Shown in pieces: positions 4,952 through 11,238 of a stretch of DNA of 11,238 nt. The notes under the pieces are model-generated. The model did not search any database. It saw only the letters and a program-made list of their open reading frames with translations, and was not told where the DNA came from. The DNA is taken from NCBI GenBank assembly GCA_021812865.1, contig JAKAMP010000030.1, positions 1 through 11,238 of the forward strand, read 5' to 3'. Source of the DNA: Bacteroidota bacterium (lineage in GTDB: Bacteria > Bacteroidota > Bacteroidia > Bacteroidales > JAAYUG01). The position numbers and the translations under genes are program-made. How positions within the stretch are numbered: position 1 is the stretch's first letter; every line of letters starts with the position of its first letter.

Positions 4952-6235
4952 TCAGGTATGGGGCGGGAATATCATCTGGTAGAACAATACCAAATTTAGC
5001 GCAGTGACAATGAAAGCAATGATCAGCAATACGATATTGGTGGAGGGGGTGTTTTTGAATTTTCCCATTACCTTTTCAGAGGAAGTCAGGTGGAGCTGAA
5101 GAAAAATAGTGATTGGCAGCTGGATGCTGAGAACCATCTGGGAGATGATAAGTCCCATAAAGGGGTTGGTCACGAGGAAGATAATGATTACGGCGGCAAC
5201 CAGTGAAATGGCAACGCCCAGACGTGAATGGTTATCCCTGATATCAAAGGGTTCACCGTAAATCCCTGCAAAAATACTGCCTGCAGCCATGCCCGAAGTG
5301 ATAGTGGAAGCTATTCCTGAACATAGCAGGGCCGCTCCGAACACTACCGTCGCATTGCTTCCCAACAGTGGATGGAGCAATTCCTTTGCTTGCTGTAATT
5401 CCGACACCTGAATATGGCCCCTGAAGAAGGTAGCTGCAGCGAGAATGATCATGGAGCTGTTGATTGCCCAGCCAATGATCATGGAGAACAGCGTGTCGAA
5501 AAACTCATAATCGAGCTGGCGCTTTATTACCTTATCATCCTCAAGGTTCCATTGCCGGCTCTGTATGATTTCAGAATGCAGGAAGAGGTTGTGTGGCATG
5601 ACCACCGCGCCCATAACACTCATGATAATCAGGATGGACCCTTTGGGGAAAGAGGGAACGATCCAACCACCAACAGCCTGCGCCCAATCGATGTTTACTA
5701 AGGAAAGCTCGTAAATGAACGACAGTCCGATAATAGAAACAAAGGCAATGATCCAGCGTTCGATCATGCGGTAGGAGTTGGTATACAACATAATGAGCAC
5801 AAAGGCGAGCACCAGTATGGCGCCGATTTTAATGGGCACCTGGAACAGCATGTTCAGGGCGATGGAAGCGCCCAGAATTTCGGCCATTGAAGTGGCAATG
5901 GATGCGCCGATAGCGGTGATCAGAATGATCCTGGAATATTTCTTTTTAAGGTGGAGGGTGGCGGCTTCCGAGAGGCAAAGCCCTGTAGCGATACCAAGGT
6001 GGGCTACATTATGCTGCAGGAAGATGAGCATGATGGTCGACAAGGTTACCATCCACAGCAACTGATACCCAAATCCCGCACCGGCAGCCAGGTTTGACGC
6101 CCAGTTGCCGGGATCAATAAAACCAACCGTTACCAGCAGACCCGGGCCTATGTATTTCAACAGGTCCAGTGCGCCAAAGCGTGGACGGTGATTACGTTTG
6201 TTGAAGAGATTGAGTATACTGTCCTGTAGTTTCAT
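4952..6235 (-). CDS. mntH: Nramp-family divalent metal transporter (MntH-like)
   Basis: This is a proton-coupled importer of Mn2+ and/or Fe2+ in the cytoplasmic membrane. The 427 residues and about 11 hydrophobic segments fit the family. The metal-binding signature of helix 1 is DPGN at 41-44 (D41 and N44 as ligands). Helix 6 has A210-V-V-M213 followed by PHNLFLHS, which supplies the Ala carbonyl and the Met thioether typical of transition-metal selectivity and absent from Mg- or Al-transporting relatives. The variants DPGNWASNLAAGAGFGYQLLW and LQHNVAHLGIATG suggest a different bacterial subgroup from E. coli MntH, though this is from memory. The start is ATG 6235. The upstream gap shared with the symporter has repeated GTATAAA half-sites that could bind a metal-responsive repressor. 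No mntR or dtxR gene is in the window. Confidence 0.93.
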   Translation of the reverse strand: MKLQDSILNLFNKRNHRPRFGALDLLKYIGPGLLVTVGFIDPGNWASNLAAGAGFGYQLLWMVTLSTIMLIFLQHNVAHLGIATGLCLSEAATLHLKKKYSRIILITAIGASIATSMAEILGASIALNMLFQVPIKIGAILVLAFVLIMLYTNSYRMIERWIIAFVSIIGLSFIYELSLVNIDWAQAVGGWIVPSFPKGSILIIMSVMGAVVMPHNLFLHSEIIQSRQWNLEDDKVIKRQLDYEFFDTLFSMIIGWAINSSMIILAAATFFRGHIQVSELQQAKELLHPLLGSNATVVFGAALLCSGIASTITSGMAAGSIFAGIYGEPFDIRDNHSRLGVAISLVAAVIIIFLVTNPFMGLIISQMVLSIQLPITIFLQLHLTSSEKVMGKFKNTPSTNIVLLIIAFIVTALNLVLFYQMIFPPHT

Positions 6236-6241
6236 TATTCT

Positions 6242-6300
6242 GTATAAAATTTAAAACAAACGGTATAAACGATGGGTTTATCCATTGCCTAAATTATACC
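6242..6300 (-). promoter_or_regulatory. Candidate operator region upstream of mntH
   Basis: GTATAAA occurs at 6242-6248 and again at 6263-6269, 21 bp or two helical turns apart. Its inverse TTATACC at 6294-6300 pairs with GGTATAA at 6262-6268. A tighter inverted repeat, ATAAAC-GATGG-GTTTAT, lies at 6265-6281. All are within 65 bases of the transporter start, where a DtxR/MntR- or Fur-type repressor would act. No exact match to a known operator consensus is claimed. Confidence 0.35.
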
Positions 6301-6420
6301 TTTCTTCTTCAAATACATCCTGAAGGGAAGCATAATCTGCAATTGCATGGTATATCCGATTGATTCTTTTCATAGGATTTTCCGGTTACATGTCATTTAA
6401 CTACCGGTATTTTGATTCTT

Positions 6421-6428
6421 TAATTTTG
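6421..6428 (+). promoter_or_regulatory. Candidate -7 box for the symporter operon
   Basis: TAATTTTG fully matches TAnnTTTG and lies about 72 bases before the symporter ATG. No TTG is present at the usual distance upstream, so support rests on the -7 element and its location. The rest of the 264-base divergent gap holds the repeats near mntH, a TACCGGTA palindrome at 6402-6409 and AT-rich sequence. Confidence 0.35.
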
Positions 6429-6499
6429 TCATCTATATTCGTACTTTATTGTGTTTTTTCGATATGCCATCCATCTACTACTAAAATCATTTTTTTTCT

Positions 6500-8233
6500 A
6501 TGGAAAGTACATTCGCTTTAAGCTGGATCGACTATGCCATTATGCTGATCTACTTTGCTTTTGTGATTGGCATTGGCTGGGCGCTGAAAAAATATATGAA
6601 ATCGGCCACCGCCTTTCTTGAGGCCAACAGGTCCATGCCTGCATGGGTGGCTGGCCTGGCTTTCATTTCCACCAACCTGGGGGCCCTCGAAGTGATGGGG
6701 ATGACGGGTTCGGGTCTCAAGTACGGGATGCTGACCACGCATTTTTACTGGATCGGCGCTATCCCTGCCATGATTTTTCTGGCCCTGTTCATGATGCCAT
6801 TCTATTATGGTTCAAAGGCCCGTTCTGTTCCTGAATACCTCAAGCTAAGATATGATGAAAAGACCCGCGGATTGAACGCTATTCTGTTTGCCGTGATGAC
6901 AGTGCTGGCTTCGGGTATATCCATGTATGCCCTGGCCATTCTCACCGAGAAGCTGCTGGGCTGGAACTTTCACCTGAGCCTGCTCATCTCGGCAGCCATC
7001 GTGTTAGGGTATACCTATCTCGGCGGATTGTCATCGGCCATTTATAACGAAGTGCTTCAATTCTTCATCATCGTGCTCGGCTTGATGCCCATTGTTTTTC
7101 TCAGTCTGAAAGACCTGGGTGGTTGGACAGGGCTGCACGAGCATCTGGCCCCACTGGTGGCGGCTAAAGGTTATGCAGCCGATACATGGACAACAACTTG
7201 GAGGTATACGGGAAGTGCGGGTACCAATCCCATGGGTGTGCAGTGGTACGGGATATTCTTCGGGCTGGGCTTTGTGCTCTCCTTCGGTTACTGGTGTACC
7301 AACTTCCTGATCGTGCAAAGAGCCATGTCGGCCGAGTCCAAGCTGGCTGCCCGCAACACACCCCTTATCGGCGCCATTCCCAAGATGTTCATTCCTTTTC
7401 TCATCATTGTACCCGGTATTGCAGCCCTGGTGCTGATGAATATGCCAGGCAAAGGCTTTGTTCTTCCGGTGAACGCGCAGGGACAACCTATTTACGACTA
7501 TACCATCATCATGCTGCTGAAACAGTACCTGCCTGCCGGCGCCCTTGGACTGGGTATCACGGCCCTGCTGGCTTCGTTCATGTCGGGTATGGCCGGGAAT
7601 GTTTCTGCATTCAATACCGTGTGGACCTATGATATTTACCAGAGCTATATTCGTCCGGTTACGGGCGACAAGGCTGCCGATGAACGCCATTACCTTAATG
7701 TAGGACGTATTGCCACAGTTTTTGGCGTGATAGTAAGTATTGCCGCGGCATACCTGGCAAGTATGTTCGGAAATATCATGGATTTCCTGCAAACCATCTT
7801 CTCCATGATCAATGCGCCCTTGTTTGCCGTGATTTTCCTGGGAATGTTCTGGAAAAGAACCACAGGCCATGCTGCATTCATGGGTCTGCTTCTAGGGTTC
7901 CTGGTAGCCCTTGCGCACCATGGCCTTACCGCGCCGGTTGGAGCCGATACGCTGGTGAAGGGTGGCTGGCTTGGGGTGGTGTTGCATACCTATCCCGTCG
8001 AAATGGCCCAGAACTTCTGGACTGCCATCTATGCATGGGTGGTTGCTACAGGCGTAACGGTTGGACTGTCGCTGGTTACAAAACGTAAAAAATCGGATGA
8101 TGAACTGCGCGGCCTGGTATATTCACTTACTCCGAGGGAAAAGGACGAGGAAACCGTATGGTACAAACGTCCGGCAACCCTTGCTGTTGTTGTTGCTGTC
8201 ATTGCCATTACATTAACTATCTTATTCTGGTAA
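6500..8233 (+). CDS. Sodium:solute symporter (SSS family)
   Basis: This is a Na+-coupled secondary importer in the cytoplasmic membrane with 577 residues and about 13 to 14 hydrophobic segments, usual for SGLT/PutP/PanF-type proteins. Helix 1 carries FISTNLGALEVMGMTGSG (about 55-72), the counterpart of the NISAEQFIGMSGSG stretch of vSGLT. The segment after it has the SVPEYLKLRY signature (SSS proteins read tlpeyLerRy). The helix 8 core is LASFMSGMAGNVSAFNTVWTYDIYQ (357-381, shown as two parts: LASFMSGMAGNV and SAFNTVWTYDIYQ). By eye, S362 aligns with vSGLT S364 but G363 replaces S365, and the sugar-contacting Glu of helix 1 is not conserved. Sugar specificity therefore should not be assumed. 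The start is ATG 6500. Its stop overlaps the Shine-Dalgarno of the next gene. The substrate is unknown. Confidence 0.92.
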   Translation: MESTFALSWIDYAIMLIYFAFVIGIGWALKKYMKSATAFLEANRSMPAWVAGLAFISTNLGALEVMGMTGSGLKYGMLTTHFYWIGAIPAMIFLALFMMPFYYGSKARSVPEYLKLRYDEKTRGLNAILFAVMTVLASGISMYALAILTEKLLGWNFHLSLLISAAIVLGYTYLGGLSSAIYNEVLQFFIIVLGLMPIVFLSLKDLGGWTGLHEHLAPLVAAKGYAADTWTTTWRYTGSAGTNPMGVQWYGIFFGLGFVLSFGYWCTNFLIVQRAMSAESKLAARNTPLIGAIPKMFIPFLIIVPGIAALVLMNMPGKGFVLPVNAQGQPIYDYTIIMLLKQYLPAGALGLGITALLASFMSGMAGNVSAFNTVWTYDIYQSYIRPVTGDKAADERHYLNVGRIATVFGVIVSIAAAYLASMFGNIMDFLQTIFSMINAPLFAVIFLGMFWKRTTGHAAFMGLLLGFLVALAHHGLTAPVGADTLVKGGWLGVVLHTYPVEMAQNFWTAIYAWVVATGVTVGLSLVTKRKKSDDELRGLVYSLTPREKDEETVWYKRPATLAVVVAVIAITLTILFW

Positions 8234-8245
8234 GGAGGAATCAAT

Positions 8246-8452
8246 ATGGGTCTCGATATTAAAATTCCTATCGGTTTATTATTTACCATCATCGGCCTGC
8301 TGCTCACCGTGTATGGCATTGCTACTCATGCGGACAGCAGTTTGTATGTTAAATCGTTGAATATCAACGTAAATATTTGGTCGGGCATTGTGATGCTCGT
8401 ATTTGGCATTGTGATGCTGGTATTCTCGAAGTGGAAGATCTCGGAGAAGTGA
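8246..8452 (+). CDS. Small two-helix membrane protein, probable symporter partner
   Basis: This 68-residue protein has two transmembrane helices at about 7-27 and 44-61. They are joined by a short loop (THADSSLYVKSLNINVN) and end in a basic tail (SKWKISEK). It begins 12 bases after the symporter stop, behind a strong AAGGAGG at 8232-8238 that overlaps that stop, so translation is probably coupled. Other SSS transporters are paired with small membrane proteins (YhdT with PanF, YjcH with ActP), and I recall similar MGLDIKIPIG-type proteins beside SSS genes in other phyla. A role in stability or gating of the symporter is inferred. The second helix contains a near-exact duplication, GIVMLVF twice, encoded by a 21-base tandem repeat. 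Confidence 0.85.
   Translation: MGLDIKIPIGLLFTIIGLLLTVYGIATHADSSLYVKSLNINVNIWSGIVMLVFGIVMLVFSKWKISEK
8384..8425 (+). repeat. 21-base tandem duplication inside the small membrane-protein gene
   Basis: Bases 8384-8404 and 8405-8425 match at 19 of 21 positions. They encode GIVMLVF twice, making most of the second transmembrane helix. The in-frame length and near identity at synonymous sites point to a fairly recent duplication or to gene-conversion-like slippage. Confidence 0.85.
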
Positions 8453-8500
8453 TCTTCGGGGGATGTTTTTGAAAGGATTGTCATCACTTACTCCGTTGAC

Positions 8501-9067
8501 ATGATGAATCATGTTCCGCTGGATAAGGCATACCGGTTGCTCAATACCGGGGCAGTGATCCTTGTCTGCACCCGCGACAGCCAAGGGGCTGCCAATCTTG
8601 CCCCGCTGGCCTGGCATTGCCCGCTGGAAATGGATCCGGTTACCCGTGTGCTAATGGTGTGCGACCTGGAACACAAAACGGCCTCCAATATCCGGGAAAC
8701 GGGGAAGTATGTTATCGCTATTCCCCATGCATCCCAGGTCGATCTGGTCACAAAAGCGGGCAGCATCTCAGGGTATGAGGTGAACAAGTTTGATCAGCTT
8801 CACATAGATGCCTTTGAAAGTCAGCTTTTCGGTTATCCTGTACCCGATGGCAGCCTGGCTTACCTTGAATGCAGGCTTGACACCATCCTTGAAGAACATG
8901 ATATCATCCTGGGAACAGTATTGAATGCAGCTGTTTGTGCAGAGGCTTTTCAAGACCGGCTCCTGGCTGAAACACCTGCCGGAAAGACGCTGCATCACCT
9001 TGGGGAGGGGAAGTTCATGATTCCCGGTGATAAACTGTATGACGATCATGATCACAACAGGAGTTGA
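8501..9067 (+). CDS. Flavin reductase-like protein (FMN-binding split barrel)
   Basis: This 188-residue cytosolic protein is of the flavin-reductase-like split-barrel family, which binds FMN and in many members uses NAD(P)H to supply reduced flavin. Seen in the sequence: VILVCTRDSQGAANLAPLAW (19-38), the usual strand-turn that packs on the flavin; NIRETGKYVIAIP at 63-75, matching the family pattern NIRxTGxFVIN; and YLECRLDTILEEHDIILGTV (121-140), matching the conserved (E/C)-(C/R)-L...DH.I..G.V region. The tail is rich in Asp and His (DDHDHNRS). It starts at ATG 8501 or 8504, 48 bases after the small membrane protein, and ends 15 bases before the B3/4 gene, so it probably shares an operon. 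The partner oxygenase or electron acceptor is unknown, and some family members are not reductases. Confidence 0.88.
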   Translation: MMNHVPLDKAYRLLNTGAVILVCTRDSQGAANLAPLAWHCPLEMDPVTRVLMVCDLEHKTASNIRETGKYVIAIPHASQVDLVTKAGSISGYEVNKFDQLHIDAFESQLFGYPVPDGSLAYLECRLDTILEEHDIILGTVLNAAVCAEAFQDRLLAETPAGKTLHHLGEGKFMIPGDKLYDDHDHNRS

Positions 9068-9082
9068 ACGCAATTCTGCAAC

Positions 9083-9760
9083 ATGAGCCTCGAATTACAT
9101 ATTGATCCTGAAGTAACGCGTCGGTTGCCGGATTCCACTTATGGGATCATTACCTGCAGGGTTACCAATTCGGCTACAAATGAAATGCTGTGGGAAGAGA
9201 TACTTGAACTTACTGATGCTGTACGGGCGAATTATACTCTCGAAACAGTAAAGGAACAACCGGTTATTGCTGCCACCCGTGAAGCATACAAAGCGCTGGG
9301 GGGAGACCCTAACCGGTACCGGCCATCGGCCGATGCGCTGTTAAGGCGTGTGGTGAAGGGGAATGACCTGTATCGCATCAGCACACTGGTTGACCTGATC
9401 AACTATATTTCGCTGAAAACGGGCTATTCCATTGGCGGTTTTGACATGGACCAGCTAAGGGGCGCTGTAAGAGTTGGAATAGGGAGAAAAGATGAACCCT
9501 ATGAAGGGGTAGGAAGGGGAACGCTGAACATCGAAGGATTGCAGGTTTTACGCGACGAGGCAGGCGCATTTGGAACACCCACGAGCGACCATGTGCGAAC
9601 ATCGGCACAAATGCAGACCCGTCGCTTTTATATGCATATTTACGGCTATTCAGGGTTAGAATCGCTGAAAAACACTATCGAATTGTCTGTGTACCTGCTC
9701 CAAAAGTACGGTAATGCAGAAGATCTACAGGCATGGACCGTACCTTCGTCTGTTGCCTGA
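9083..9760 (+). CDS. Free-standing B3/4 domain protein (PheRS beta-like)
   Basis: The 225-residue protein is built around the B3/B4 domain of the phenylalanyl-tRNA synthetase beta subunit. The signature block runs from about 64 to 122: AATREAYKALGGDPNRYRPS, then ALLRRVVKGNDLYRISTLVDLINYISL, then TGYSIGGFDMD. A beta-rich remainder follows (RGTLNIEGLQVLRDEAGAFG, then the SDHVRTS region). In PheRS this domain forms the editing site for mischarged Tyr-tRNA. Free-standing versions are widespread and may edit in trans or hydrolyse other aminoacyl or nucleotide compounds, but this is not settled. The rest of PheRS beta is absent, at a length normal for stand-alone members, so it is not a fragment. 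It lies 15 bases after the flavin reductase-like gene. Confidence 0.88.
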   Translation: MSLELHIDPEVTRRLPDSTYGIITCRVTNSATNEMLWEEILELTDAVRANYTLETVKEQPVIAATREAYKALGGDPNRYRPSADALLRRVVKGNDLYRISTLVDLINYISLKTGYSIGGFDMDQLRGAVRVGIGRKDEPYEGVGRGTLNIEGLQVLRDEAGAFGTPTSDHVRTSAQMQTRRFYMHIYGYSGLESLKNTIELSVYLLQKYGNAEDLQAWTVPSSVA

Positions 9761-9808
9761 GCCGGTTATTTCTTTTTCTTATGTAGCACTATTTCCAAAC
9801 TAAAGATT

Positions 9809-11238
9809 ATGCCCTCCCATCAAAAAATCACTTCCGACAATCTGTGGCTGCTGATTCTGGCTGCAGCTGGCGTATTGATTCATATTTTCCCATTCAGTGA
9901 CCTTGAATTTCACCGGGATGAATTTCTGTATTTAATGCTCGGGAAGCACCTGGCGGCTGGTTTCTGGTCCAATCCCCCACTCATTGGAGTGATCAGCTGG
10001 CTTGGGCAGCTCCTGCCCGGAGATTCACTTTTACAGGCTCGGCTTTTACCGGCGCTGGCAGGCGGACTACTCATTTTTCTCAGCGGTTTGATTGCCAGGG
10101 AGTTGGGAGGAAAGCGGTTTGCGCAGATTTCCGCCGCCCTTGCCCTGATGTCGTCCCTCATATTCTTGCGAACATTTTCCATGCTGATGCCCGTGCCATT
10201 TGACATTCTTTTCTGGACGCTGATACTTTATTTTTTCCTGAAGTTCATCAACTCGGAAAATAAGATGTACCTGGTTCTGACAGGCGTGTTCTTTGGACTA
10301 GGAATGCTGAACAAATACATGGTGGTTTTCCTTGCGGCAGGGCTGATGATTGGCATCCTGGTTACCCCCTTCAGGAAACTTTGGGTGAACAAATATCTAT
10401 GGCTGGCTGTGCTGATCGCTTTTGTGATTTTTCTGCCCAACTTAGTATGGCAGATCTGGTATCATTTCCCGGTAATGCAGCATATGCAGGAACTGGCCCG
10501 TACCCAGCTGGTCAATGTAAATCGTTTCAATGTGTTTGCCGAGCAGATTCTGATGTGTCTTGCCAGCTCGGTTTTCTGGATTGCTGGTTTGTTCTATTTA
10601 CTTATCAACCGGCAGGCAGCTAAATACCGTGTTTTCGGCATAATCTATCTTGTTGTTCTTCTGCTCTTTTTGCTGTTCAAGGGTAAAAGCTATTACACAG
10701 CAGGATTATATCCGTTTTTCATTGCCGCCGGAGGGGTTGCCTGGGAAAGAATGCTCCGTTCGGGATCAGCGAGAGGGGCTTTGCTGGCAGCAGTGGTCAT
10801 TCTCAATATGTTGTTTATTCCCATGGGCATTCCTGTAATGCAACAGAAAAATCTACTGACCTATTTCAAATGGATCACCGGATCGGGCATAGCCAATTCA
10901 AACCGCTGGGAAGACGCGAAAATCCATGCACTACCACAGGACTATGCCGACATGCTGGGGTGGAAGGAGCTTGCCAATATTGTCATCAAAGGGTGCGACA
11001 GCATTCCCGATAAGTCTAGGCTTATGATCTATGCCGAGAATTACGGACAGGCGGGAGCCATCGATTTTTATGATAAGGGGCATCATTTGCCGCCGGTAGC
11101 CAGTTTCAGCGACAGTTACCTGCTATGGGTACCCGATTCAATTCCACAAAGGGCAAATATCTTCATTTATGTGAATGGTGAACTTGGGGAAGATATGGCA
11201 TCGGCATTCAGACGAATCGACAGCCTGGGCTGCATTAA
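9809..11238 (+). CDS. GT39/ArnT-like membrane glycosyltransferase, 3' partial
   Basis: The frame is open from ATG 9809 to the right edge: 476 codons plus two bases, with no stop. The protein is a multi-spanning GT-C enzyme of the dolichyl-phosphate-mannose-mannosyltransferase/ArnT type. These transfer sugars from polyprenyl-phosphate donors to lipid, protein or glycan acceptors outside the membrane. After helix 1, the first outer loop carries FHRDEFLY (D37, E38), the family's catalytic acidic pair, then SNPPLIGV (54-61), matching the NPPL motif. Later come GLGMLNKYM (163-171), matching GLGxLxKxx, and LPNLVWQ (209-215). Helices continue to about residue 340, followed by a soluble C-terminal domain (LANIVIKGCDSIPDKSRL onward). 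It begins 48 bases after the B3/4 gene. Donor and acceptor are unknown. Confidence 0.9.
   Translation, partial: MPSHQKITSDNLWLLILAAAGVLIHIFPFSDLEFHRDEFLYLMLGKHLAAGFWSNPPLIGVISWLGQLLPGDSLLQARLLPALAGGLLIFLSGLIARELGGKRFAQISAALALMSSLIFLRTFSMLMPVPFDILFWTLILYFFLKFINSENKMYLVLTGVFFGLGMLNKYMVVFLAAGLMIGILVTPFRKLWVNKYLWLAVLIAFVIFLPNLVWQIWYHFPVMQHMQELARTQLVNVNRFNVFAEQILMCLASSVFWIAGLFYLLINRQAAKYRVFGIIYLVVLLLFLLFKGKSYYTAGLYPFFIAAGGVAWERMLRSGSARGALLAAVVILNMLFIPMGIPVMQQKNLLTYFKWITGSGIANSNRWEDAKIHALPQDYADMLGWKELANIVIKGCDSIPDKSRLMIYAENYGQAGAIDFYDKGHHLPPVASFSDSYLLWVPDSIPQRANIFIYVNGELGEDMASAFRRIDSLGCI

Noticed and set aside
7031..7870. 279-codon minus-strand ORF opposite the symporter gene
   Set aside because: It lies wholly inside a strong SSS coding region, has no recognisable domain and shows a His/Gln/Gly-rich composition typical of an antisense shadow.
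8434..8457. GAAGATC...GATCTTC inverted repeat as a terminator after the small membrane protein
   Set aside because: A seven-base stem with a ten-base loop overlaps the stop codon but is followed by GGGGGATG rather than a T tract; downstream genes are close and co-directional.
10381..10838. Plus-strand ORFs near 10381-10623 and 10650-10838
   Set aside because: They are out-of-frame readings within the GT39-like gene, which is open from 9809 to the window edge and carries family motifs.

Overview
The window looks like a chromosomal segment from a member of the Bacteroidota, probably an environmental or gut-type Bacteroidales relative. Two things point there: promoter-like matches to the Bacteroidota -7 consensus TAnnTTTG (clearest at 4538-4545), and mostly weak or absent Shine-Dalgarno sequences, with hsp20 and the small symporter-associated gene as exceptions. 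The protein repertoire also fits. Base composition looks even across the window. I see no rRNA, tRNA, CRISPR array, transposase, integrase or phage gene. The assignment is inference, since no marker gene is present.

Left part (1-2903), signalling and proteostasis: a membrane HAMP-GAF coiled-coil sensor cut by the left edge ends at a strong intrinsic terminator. Next come a small heat-shock protein gene (hsp20), a convergent membrane-anchored J-domain protein, and a stand-alone CheY-like receiver divergent from the J-protein. hsp20 is framed by two hairpins that share an 11-base stem sequence. The 5' hairpin encloses its Shine-Dalgarno and start codon; the 3' hairpin is its terminator.

Middle part (2949-6235), mostly minus strand: a two-domain GNAT acetyltransferase; a short array of three CGTACG palindromes phased at 10 bp; an uncharacterised four-helix membrane protein; then on the plus strand a well-formed promoter followed by a possible 22-residue ORF and a 59-residue SH3-like small protein. 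An Nramp-type (MntH-like) Mn/Fe importer lies on the minus strand.

Right part (6500-11238), one plus-strand run: a divergent sodium:solute symporter, a 68-residue two-helix membrane protein tightly coupled to it, a flavin reductase-like protein, a free-standing B3/4 (PheRS beta-like) domain protein and a GT39/ArnT-like membrane glycosyltransferase cut by the right edge. The symporter and its small partner form a convincing translational unit. The next three genes are close enough (gaps of about 48, 15 and 48 bases) to be co-transcribed, but their functions do not form an obvious pathway.

Most of the window is ordinary accessory or housekeeping content. The items that most deserve a second look are the hairpin pair around hsp20, the symporter plus small subunit, and the unlisted 59-residue gene with its promoter and leader ORF.
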